NCBI GenBank assembly: GCA_903900265.1
Contig: CAIUMM010000016.1
Span: 1-64,000, forward strand
Reading direction: 5' to 3'
From: an uncultured Pseudomonadota bacterium
GTDB lineage: Bacteria > Myxococcota_A > UBA796 > SXON01
DNA: 64,000 nucleotides
Below the pieces are notes generated by a model. That model was given only the letters and a program-made list of their open reading frames with translations. It was not told the origin of the DNA and ran no database searches. The position numbers and the translations under genes are program-made. Shown one piece after another: positions 25,310 to 33,400 of this stretch (positions are counted from its first letter, which is position 1; each line of letters opens with the position of its first letter).

Positions 25310-26452
25310 TCAGACGGTGGCAGCCTCACCGCGCCGCTTGTAGTCCCACGCTGCAGCGTCGAACACCATCCGCAGCGCGCCGGAGTCCAGCGATCGGCCG
25401 GACTGGAAGTACTGAATCGCCGCCTTCCCGACGCCGAAGGTGGTCGCACCGGCGACGACCGCGCCCACCGCGAGGATCGCCGCCTCGGCGATCTGAGCGC
25501 CGGGGATCCAGCCTGCGGCCTTCAGCGCCTCCGCGCCCCAGCGCACAAAGCTGCGCATGCCGCCCGACAGCAGCTCGCCGATGATGAACAGCGCGACCTC
25601 CTTGTCGATCTCGGCGTCGTGCACCGCGGCGATGTCCCGGATCAACTTGACCTGAATCGCCGTGACCACGACGAGGTCGGCACCAGGAACGGGGATCGCG
25701 CCGGCGACGGACGCGCGCTTTGCGGCCGCATGGATGATCGGCTCGCACGCCTGCGCCTTGTTGCGCAGGTGCTTGGAGAAGAGCAGCTGCTTGCCGCTGA
25801 CCGCGAGCTGATCGTGGATCCACATCGTGACCTCGGCGACGCCGATGGGCGCCGCCGCCAGCTGCGGCAACGGATCAAACGCCGCCACCACGCAATCTTT
25901 GCGCGCCACGCCCAGCTGCTCGAGCGTCGCCGCGATGAACGCTTCGCGCTCCTTGACCCGGATGAGATCGATCTTGTTCAAGCACACCAGCACGGGGCGC
26001 GGCTTGCCTCCATACCCGTTGCGGATCGCGTCCAGATCGCGGCGCTCATCGATCGTAGCGCCGCCTTCGGCGTTGACGACGTAGACGATCACATCCAGAT
26101 CGTCCATGACCTTTCGCGCGACCTGATCGACGTCGGCGCGCACGTCCCCAAACCCGGGGGCGTTCACCAGCAGCACCTGTCCAGCGGCGTCCAGCGGGAT
26201 GACCTTGAGCGAGCTGGTCGACCCAGGGATCGGGGAGATCTCGCCGAAGTCGATGCCAAACACCGCTCGGATCGCGCTGTCTTTTCCCGCGCTGGCCGAG
26301 CCGAGGAACGCGACGGTCAGTTGACCACGCAAGGATGCGTCCACCTCGGCGCCGGTGCTGTCCCAGGCGAGCAGCCCGGCTTTCCGCACCGCCGCGCTGA
26401 AGTCACCAGAAGGCGCGGGCTGCGGCGAGGTAGGAGCGACGGGATCAGCCAT
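25310..26452 (-). CDS. Dynamin/Era-like GTPase with a DUF697-like C-terminal domain
   Basis: The 380-residue protein has a P-loop GSASAGKDS (51-59), a G2-like GST (Thr79), a G3-like NAPG (97-100) and a G4 NKID (159-162). The C-terminal half includes PVPGADLVVVTAIQVKLI and FIIGELLSGG, resembling the DUF697 region of YcjF-type GTPases, with a hydrophobic stretch that could contact membrane (AILAVGAVVAGATTFGV). Two G motifs deviate: Asp58 where Ser/Thr normally binds magnesium, and Asn97 where G3 has Asp. Nucleotide hydrolysis is therefore uncertain. Its ATG directly follows the grpE stop. Confidence 0.78.
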   Translation of the reverse strand: MADPVAPTSPQPAPSGDFSAAVRKAGLLAWDSTGAEVDASLRGQLTVAFLGSASAGKDSAIRAVFGIDFGEISPIPGSTSSLKVIPLDAAGQVLLVNAPGFGDVRADVDQVARKVMDDLDVIVYVVNAEGGATIDERRDLDAIRNGYGGKPRPVLVCLNKIDLIRVKEREAFIAATLEQLGVARKDCVVAAFDPLPQLAAAPIGVAEVTMWIHDQLAVSGKQLLFSKHLRNKAQACEPIIHAAAKRASVAGAIPVPGADLVVVTAIQVKLIRDIAAVHDAEIDKEVALFIIGELLSGGMRSFVRWGAEALKAAGWIPGAQIAEAAILAVGAVVAGATTFGVGKAAIQYFQSGRSLDSGALRMVFDAAAWDYKRRGEAATV

Positions 26453-27055
26453 TCAAGACTCCTGCAAGGCCCCAATGATGACACGCGCCGGGCGAATCAG
26501 GCGAGAGCCGATCCGGAACCCAGCAGAAAAGACATTCATAACCACGTTATCTTGAGCAGCGTCCGTGACCGGCATGGTCGCGATCGCCTCATGAATGTTG
26601 GGGTCGAAGCGCGTGCCCACGCCCGGCACCTCTTGGAGACCGAGCTTGTGCAGCGCCGCGAGGAACTGCATCTGAACGATGCGCAGCCCTTCTTCCGCGG
26701 CAGTGCCTTTCACCGCCTCCAGAGAGCGATTCAAGTTTTCTACAGGCTCAAACAGGCTCTCTACGACCTCGCCGCGCCGGATCTCCTCCTGCACGGCGGC
26801 TTGCCGAGAGAGACGATCCTTGATGGAGTCAATCTCCTCGACCTTCTGGCGGTACCCGGAGCTGACCTGACGCAGCCGCGCTTCGGTCTCAGCGGCGCGC
26901 GCGTTGGCCTCGGCAAGCTGGGCCTCTAGGCTCGCGACGCGGGGGTCTGGCGTGTAGAAGCTCTCTACGGGATCCGCAGCGTCACCCGCCGGCGGAGCCT
27001 CGTTCTGAGGGTTCGGGTTGGAAGAATCCATCTCATCTTGTCGCGATGCGCTCAT
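26453..27055 (-). CDS. grpE: GrpE-like nucleotide exchange factor
   Basis: GrpE releases ADP from the chaperone DnaK. The product has a long N-terminal coiled coil (ASLEAQLAEANARAAETEAR and onward), the head-domain lead-in VVESLFEPVENLNRSLEA, then GLRIVQMQFLAALHKLGLQE and FDPNIHEAI, and closes with GFRIGSRLIRPARVIIG. These match GrpE apart from the usual FKP-type core. I use the ATG at 27055 (200 residues); ATG 27031 and a GTG/TTG near 27091 are alternatives. No dnaK or dnaJ is in the window. The stop abuts the GTPase start without a gap. Confidence 0.87.
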   Translation of the reverse strand: MSASRQDEMDSSNPNPQNEAPPAGDAADPVESFYTPDPRVASLEAQLAEANARAAETEARLRQVSSGYRQKVEEIDSIKDRLSRQAAVQEEIRRGEVVESLFEPVENLNRSLEAVKGTAAEEGLRIVQMQFLAALHKLGLQEVPGVGTRFDPNIHEAIATMPVTDAAQDNVVMNVFSAGFRIGSRLIRPARVIIGALQES

Positions 27056-27120
27056 CAGGGATGCCCAGAAGTATGGGCGGAGGATACGCACCAAGCCTTC
27101 CCCGTCAACCGGCCAGAGTC

Positions 27121-28518
27121 ATGGAACGTCAGAATCGTCTACTCACCATCTCGTTCATCATCCTCCTCGCGCTCGTCGTGCTGCTGTTCATCGACAACAA
27201 GCAGAACGGCGGAAAGAAGCACAGCGACGATCCGAACGCGGTAGAAACCCACGAACTTGTCGACTACAAGCCCGAAGAGATCGTGACGGTGACGGTGCAG
27301 AACGGATCGGCGGAAGCCGTGAAATTCGAAAAAGCGACCGGAGAGTGGACGATGGTGGCGCCGAAGCAGGTCGCGATCGACGCGTCCAAGGTGTCCGAGA
27401 TCGTCGACCGTTTGGACCCGGTGTTGGTGGAGGAGCGCACGCTGAACGGAGATCCCGCGGGCTACGGTCTGGACGCTGAAAATCGCGCCCAGGTGACCTT
27501 GAGCGCCGCCGACGGCCGCTCGTGGACAGTCTGGGTAGGAAAAGAGACCACCGTGGGCTTCGGAACCTACGTGCAAACCGCGGAAGGGGGTCCAGTAGGC
27601 GTGGCCCAGAAGCACTTGTCGGAGGTCGCGCACCGCGGCATGGACGACTTCCGCGCCAAGACCGTGTGGACCTTTTCTTCGGGCACCGCTCGCCGGGTGA
27701 TGCTCACCCGCGGTGAGGAGCGCGTCGTGCTTCGCAAAGACGATCACGGCTGGTGGTTGGGGGATGAAGGCCCGCGCGTGGACGAGTCCGCGGTCAAAGA
27801 ATGGCTGCAGAAGGCCGACCTGCTCCGCGCGGACAGCTTCGAAGACAGCGGCATGGTCGAGCTGAAGGCGGTCGCGACGCTGACCATCGAAGACGCAGAT
27901 GGCACGCATACGCTGACCGTGGGAGACGGCGACACCACCGGCCTCTTGGTCAAGGGCGACGGCCCGCTGGTGCGCGTGCCGCTCAGCGTGAATGACCTGG
28001 TGAAGCTCGAAGGCTGGCCGGGAACGACCCTGATGGAAGTACGCAAGTTCCAGGTTGACACCATCACTCTGAAGCTCGGGGAATACGAGGCGAAGTGGAC
28101 GAAGACCGACGACGTTTGGAAGGACGCCGACGGGAAGCCCAGCGCGCGTCCCGAGGGCCTGCTCGACATGATCGAGCGCACCCACGGCAACCGCGCCGCG
28201 ATCCCCGCGGGAGCGACCTCCGGCTGGGGGTCGATCACCCTCTCCGAGTCGGCTTCAGGCACCCCGCGCAGCGAGTCGCTCACCTTCGGAGATCCCCTCA
28301 CTACCGGAGAATTTGCAGCTCGTGTCGCGCGCGACGCCGCTGGCGGCCCGGCGTTCACGGTGCTTCAAGCCGATCTCGACGTGCTGACCGGCGTTGCCCG
28401 CGGCACGCTCCCCGCCCCGCCTCCGGAACGCCGCCCCGGCGCGTCGGGGATGCAAGGGCTCGAAGGCATCGAGGGGCTCGAAGGCATCGAGGGGCTCGAG
28501 GGCCTGACCGGTCACTAG
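27121..28518 (+). CDS. Membrane-anchored DUF4340-like protein
   Basis: From the ATG at 27121 the product has 465 residues. It opens with a single hydrophobic anchor (LLTISFIILLALVVLLFI), so the bulk is periplasmic. The rest is repetitive beta/alpha sequence with segments such as VTVTVQNGSAEAVKFEKATG, RVMLTRGEERVVLRKDD and ITLKLGEYEAKWTKTDD, typical of DUF4340 proteins. In other bacteria these often accompany GldG-like ABC systems, but no such partner is adjacent here. The C-terminus is a GLEGIE tandem repeat. The longer frame back to 27046 is rejected because it precedes the anchor and lacks a ribosome site. Confidence 0.78.
   Translation: MERQNRLLTISFIILLALVVLLFIDNKQNGGKKHSDDPNAVETHELVDYKPEEIVTVTVQNGSAEAVKFEKATGEWTMVAPKQVAIDASKVSEIVDRLDPVLVEERTLNGDPAGYGLDAENRAQVTLSAADGRSWTVWVGKETTVGFGTYVQTAEGGPVGVAQKHLSEVAHRGMDDFRAKTVWTFSSGTARRVMLTRGEERVVLRKDDHGWWLGDEGPRVDESAVKEWLQKADLLRADSFEDSGMVELKAVATLTIEDADGTHTLTVGDGDTTGLLVKGDGPLVRVPLSVNDLVKLEGWPGTTLMEVRKFQVDTITLKLGEYEAKWTKTDDVWKDADGKPSARPEGLLDMIERTHGNRAAIPAGATSGWGSITLSESASGTPRSESLTFGDPLTTGEFAARVARDAAGGPAFTVLQADLDVLTGVARGTLPAPPPERRPGASGMQGLEGIEGLEGIEGLEGLTGH
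28456..28503 (+). repeat. 18-bp tandem repeat coding GLEGIE
   Basis: gggctcgaaggcatcgag occurs at 28456-28473 and 28474-28491, followed by a diverged partial copy. It gives the C-terminal GLEGIEGLEGIEGLEGL of the DUF4340-like protein. Confidence 0.88.
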
Positions 28519-28558
28519 CGCAGCCCAGCGGACGATGTTTCGGGGCGCTACGGGCGAG

Positions 28559-29869
28559 CTACTTGCCGAGCAGCTCCATGCCAAGCAGCAGCCCGGGCTC
28601 CTGCTCCGCGCGCAGGATTTGACCCGAAACGGTCGCCAAACGCACGGTGACCGCGATGGGTATGAAGACCGCGAGACCGATGAGGATCCCCGCGGACCAA
28701 GGGCTCAACGCAGCGACCGCCACCGCAGCGGACAGCGCGCTGGCCGAAGCAAGCAAGCTCCCGCCGACCCAGCGCATGCCCCACGCCCGCACCCAGTTGG
28801 CAGCGCGGGCCCCAGGCCCAGGCAGCGGAGCCATGCGAAAGAGCGCGGCCGGCCGAAAGCGATGCAGCATCAGCAAGGTGTACACCGCGTTTGCCAAGGG
28901 TGTACCTGGATCGGCAGACACCGACGCGAGCGCACCCCCCGGATCTCGGAGCCGAAACTGGGCGACGGCGAGCAGCGCTGAGAGCAGAGACCGCGCGACA
29001 CCGGGAGGCGCGTGCTTCACGCCGAACACAGCGGCGAACCGTGCACGTTCGGCCTGATGATCCAAAAGGGCGACCGCCGCAGCGGCGAGCGCGAGCGCCG
29101 GCTGGAGCGGCGCGGACTCCATCCCATCTTCGAGGTGCCGAAGCGCCTCGGCGATGTTGCCCTCCCGAAGCGCCCGCATCGCGACGGCTTCTGCAGGGCC
29201 ATCGGAGGGTTCCGATGCGGCGTCCTCCTCTTCGGACTCGATGACCCGCCCATCCCACGGGCCTGACCCGGCGAGGAGTATGCCCAGCTCGGGCGTCTCT
29301 TGAACGCCCCACAGGCGCTCTACCCCATCACCAGATTCTGCGGGAGCGGACGCCGACCCTACGGATTGCAGGAGCAAACGCTGCTCCGCGAAGGCGGCGT
29401 GCGCCAAGGGCGTGTCGAGCCTGTAGGCGTAGACCATGCAGGCACGCTCAGGCCCACCCACCCAAAGCACGTCCCCGGCGTCGCTCGTGGAGACCAACTG
29501 CAAGGTCCCGAGATCAAGGCCCTCGAAGGCGTGGCGCGTGAGAAAGTCGACGATCTCCGCCCCAAGCAGCGTGCCATACACCCTCCCCTGCCCCCGAGGT
29601 ACGGGGTGGTGCTCCAACAAGCTGCGCCTGAGCTGCTCGATCCTCAATCCACAATGCCGGACCTCGGCGTCGACTAGCTCCTGGTCGTCCAAGCGCGCGA
29701 TCGCCGAGCGTATGCGCCGCTGGTAGAGCCGCACGGACTCATCGTAGGAATACCGCCGAACACGGCCATCGCGGCCCACGATCTCCACGGGAAAGTCTAC
29801 ACTCTGCGTGTAGTCTTTGCGAAGATACTTGCGCAGACGGGAGGAGCGTTCCACGAAAACCAACCTCAC
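28559..29869 (-). CDS. Membrane protein of unknown function with an N-terminal charged domain
   Basis: The 436-residue product starts MRLVFVERSSRLRKYL. Its charged N-terminal region, with RRIRSAIARLDDQELVDAE, seems soluble. A middle region has Ala-rich helices resembling one or two TPR units. Two hydrophobic segments near the C-terminus (LLASASALSAAVAVAAL and AGILIGLAVFIPIAVTV) should anchor it in the inner membrane. No named family is recognised. The GTG start overlaps the upstream methyltransferase gene by four bases (GTGA), making it the third gene of the operon that begins with the giant TPR gene. Confidence 0.68.
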   Translation of the reverse strand: MRLVFVERSSRLRKYLRKDYTQSVDFPVEIVGRDGRVRRYSYDESVRLYQRRIRSAIARLDDQELVDAEVRHCGLRIEQLRRSLLEHHPVPRGQGRVYGTLLGAEIVDFLTRHAFEGLDLGTLQLVSTSDAGDVLWVGGPERACMVYAYRLDTPLAHAAFAEQRLLLQSVGSASAPAESGDGVERLWGVQETPELGILLAGSGPWDGRVIESEEEDAASEPSDGPAEAVAMRALREGNIAEALRHLEDGMESAPLQPALALAAAAVALLDHQAERARFAAVFGVKHAPPGVARSLLSALLAVAQFRLRDPGGALASVSADPGTPLANAVYTLLMLHRFRPAALFRMAPLPGPGARAANWVRAWGMRWVGGSLLASASALSAAVAVAALSPWSAGILIGLAVFIPIAVTVRLATVSGQILRAEQEPGLLLGMELLGK

Positions 29870-30432
29870 CCTGAAAGTAGCACACGCATCGCCATCACGC
29901 TGAAGACGACCACAAGGACCAGCAAGGTGGTGCGCTCGCTGCGCAGCGCCTCCCGCCCGTTCCAGCGCCCCTCACCGCCGCGGCGCCACTTCGGAATCCA
30001 GCGCGGCACCCGTGAGCAATAATCGGCGTAGGGTGAGCCCATTTTTGTGAGGATGTTGGCCTCCTCCCACGACACGATGAACCCGTAATGCACCAGCAAA
30101 AGGGGCATCACCACCAGCGCCCACGGCCAAGCCGCAACTCCGAATCCGAGAAAAATGAGCAGGTTGCCGAGGTACAGAGGGTTGCGGACCATCGCGTAGG
30201 GCCCCGCTTCCACCACACGATGGGCGCCATCGCCGCGCGTGCGGCTTGGCAAGCCGATGAAGCCCACCGCCCAAAGGCGAAGCGACTCCCCCACCGCCAC
30301 GACCAGCGCGCCCCAGCCCGGGTAATGCACGGGGCTGAACGCGATGGCGATCAGGAACGGGGCTGGAAGCCAGCCCCGATTCCGGAAGAGCCACGCGCCC
30401 ACCTGTGGAGCGACGCGGCCAGCACCGTTCAC
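29866..30432 (-). CDS. Isoprenylcysteine/phospholipid methyltransferase-like membrane protein
   Basis: The 188-residue protein has several membrane helices and the family motif RNPLYLGNLLIFLGFG, followed by a C-terminal segment with SWEEANILTKMG. These are seen in the ICMT/PEMT-type (NnrU/DUF1295-like) methyltransferase group, which uses S-adenosylmethionine. The bacterial substrate is unknown, with lipids or small isoprenoids possible. It starts with GTG, overlapping the stop of the 1891-residue TPR gene (GTGA), and its own stop overlaps the next gene the same way. Confidence 0.82.
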   Translation of the reverse strand: MNGAGRVAPQVGAWLFRNRGWLPAPFLIAIAFSPVHYPGWGALVVAVGESLRLWAVGFIGLPSRTRGDGAHRVVEAGPYAMVRNPLYLGNLLIFLGFGVAAWPWALVVMPLLLVHYGFIVSWEEANILTKMGSPYADYCSRVPRWIPKWRRGGEGRWNGREALRSERTTLLVLVVVFSVMAMRVLLSG

Positions 30433-33400
30433 GCGAACTTCAACGCTGCCTGCAGGCGCTGCCGGAGGCGGCTTTGGGCCTCATCCGGGCTCGACACGCC
30501 AGCTCCTTCCAACATCTCGGCGACCGACGCGTGCTGCGCGCAGGCCTCACCCCAGCTCTCATTGGCGGCGTCGATGTCTCCGCAGGCCTGGAACGCGATG
30601 GCCTTCACCAGCAACAAGCATCCGCGCACCGCAACCCCCACCGGCGCGATCATCAGGCCGCGATCGGCGATGCTCGCAGCCTCCGGCCAGTCCTGACGAC
30701 GAAGCGCGAGCTCCGCCAACCGAAGCAGCGTCACCGGCTGATTTCCGTCAAACGCGAGACCCTTTTCATAGTGCTGGGCCGCCTTCTCAGGAAGCTGCAA
30801 ACGCGCGTCGAGCACGAACCCCTTGGCGACGTACGCGTCTACGACATCTGCAGGCTCTTGCGTGTGGTAGATGATGTTGTTGTAGATATTCAGCAAGTTG
30901 TTCCAGTCATTTGCTTGGAACAGCACGGTCGCGAGACCGCGCAACGCCAACACCTCGTTCGCGCGCAGCTCGAGGGCCTTGGAGAAGCGCTTGCGCGCTT
31001 TGTCCGGCTGGCCGAGGTTCAGCTCGACGATTCCGAGATTTGCATAGACCGAAGCCAACTGCTCGTTGTTTCCGTGCCCACCGGTCAGCTGCAGCACCTG
31101 CTTGAACACCTTGTCCGCGCGCTGCCATTGGCCCGCTTCGGTGTACATCGGGCCCACGGCCTCCAACGACGGCAAGTGCGTAGGGTTCAACGTCAGCGCC
31201 CGCTCGTAGCGCGCCATGGCGTCTGCCCCCCGACCGGAGCGACGGAGCGCCTCGGCCGAGCGGTAGTAGAACATCGCGACGTCGACCTGTTCGTCGAAGT
31301 CTTCGACATCCCGCTTGGACTCTTGCGGCTCCAGCTTGTCGTAGATCGTGGCTGCTTGCGCGTAACTACCGGCTTCGTAGAGGAACTCGGCGCGGAAGCG
31401 CAGCGCTTCGTGGTGCTCCGGCTCCAGCTCGAGCAGGCGATCGTAGATCGCCGAGGCCGCGGCGCGGTCCCGGTTCATGTCCAGCCGCATCTGAGCCGCC
31501 CGCCACAGCGCAGCGACGCGCACGTCCAGCGCCGCAGTCGAGCGCGAGACCCGCTGCATCGCGTCTACCGATCGGTCCCAATCGCCCCGCCCGGTGTAGA
31601 TGCGCTCCAAGAGCAGCGCCGCTTCGGGATCCACCACAGCGCCGCCGGTGGCTGCGTCGAGGAACCGGATCGCGTCGTCATCGCGGCGCAAGTTCTCTTG
31701 GTAGACCCGTCCGATCCGGCTCTGAAGCGCGCTGCGCTCTTCGCCTTCGAGGAACGGCAGCAACGATTGAGCGACCTCGACAAAGCCAGTCCAATCCCGG
31801 AACGCTTCCGAGAGGCCCAGCATGTGGCGCAGCGCCTCTTGGTCCTCCGGAGCCAGATCGAGCACCTTGCGCCAAGAGTCGAGCGCGATGGCGCGATTCT
31901 GGATCTTGTCCTCGTAGATGCGAGCGACCTCGGCGTAGCGCTCCACGCGTTCGCGGCCGGTGGCAAGAGCGGCGGTGCGCTCCAGCACGCGAACCACGGA
32001 CTCCCAATCGCCCGCGGCCTCGCCGAGTCGACGCAAGCCCTGCAGCGCCTCGGCGTCGAGCGGATCGACGTCGAGCGCGCGGGAGTAGGAAGCGCGCGCG
32101 GCTTCGACGTTGCCAGCGCTCTCATGCACATCCGCGGTGCGGCGTTGATAGCGGGCGGCGTCCGCTGGAGAGCCCGCTCCAGAGGCCAGCTCCTCGAGGT
32201 AGCCGATGGCCAGCGCGGAGTCGCCACGCGCACCCGCGATGCGGGCCAACGCCTCCAGGACCTCGCGATCTGCCGGGTTTGCAGCGTGCAGCTGCTGGTA
32301 GAACGACCATGCTTCGTCGCTGCCCGAGAGCTTCTCCGCGAGGATCCAGCGGCACCGTGCGCTGACCTCACCCCGGAGCTCTTCGGGCAAATGCGTAGCG
32401 CGAGCGGTCAGGAGATCGAAGACCCCGCGCCAATCCTCCGCGACGGCGAGCGCGCGCTCCAAGCTGACGCTCCACGGAAGCGGCTCGCTCCCGCCGGCCA
32501 TCTCCGCGCGGTAACACGCGACAGCACCTGCAATATCACCGGCTTCTTCGAGCGCTTCGCCCAACCCAGAGCGCTGCTCCACGGGGAGCCGCGCGTAGGC
32601 GGCCCGAAGCGCGTCGCCGTTCTTGGCGGCGACCAGCGCGCCACGCAGTCCCTCAAACGCGATCCTCGAAGTAGGCTGCGCGTCGAACGCCATCTCCCAC
32701 GCCGCGAGCGACGCAGCAGGGTTGCCTGCGACACGGTAGAGCGTCCCGGCGACGCGCGCATGATTCGAACGAATACCGGGGTTCGTCGCCGCCTGTGCGA
32801 GCACCTGCTGCGCCAGCGCGGCCTCGGCCGGGCTCGCGCGCAGGCGCAGCGCCGCTTGGGCGAGCGCGGGGTCCGCACCCGCGACCGCAAGCGCCTCAAA
32901 TACGCCGCTCGCGCCGGACACGCGCACCGCGTCCACCGACGCCGACAACCCACCGACCCGCAGCGCCTCGGCGGCGAGGTCGGTCCGACCTGCGCTCTCG
33001 GCACTCCTCGCCAAGGTGCGCATCGGCGCCGCCACACCACCGGAGGCCACCGCACCTGCGACAGCCTGCGCAAGCGTGGCAGAGTCCCCCGCTTCCAACG
33101 AGACTTCGGCGAGACGTACCCAAGCAGGGCCCGCTGCGCGGCCGCCCGCTTCGGCTGCGGAACGGTACAGGCTTGCCAGCGCTCCCGCGTCGCCGCTCCG
33201 AAGGGCGCTGCGCTCCATCACCTCGACGGCTGCACCACCCGCGCCGCTCTCCAGAGACGGCTGCTCGCGCAGCACCAAGGAGGCCAAGCCGTCAGCGTCT
33301 TCCCCTGCCGCACGGGCGATCTCGGCGGCCGCCAGCAATCGCCAGTGGCGGCGCTCGGTGTCTTCGCCCATGTCGGCCTGAGCGCGCTCCAACACCAGCA

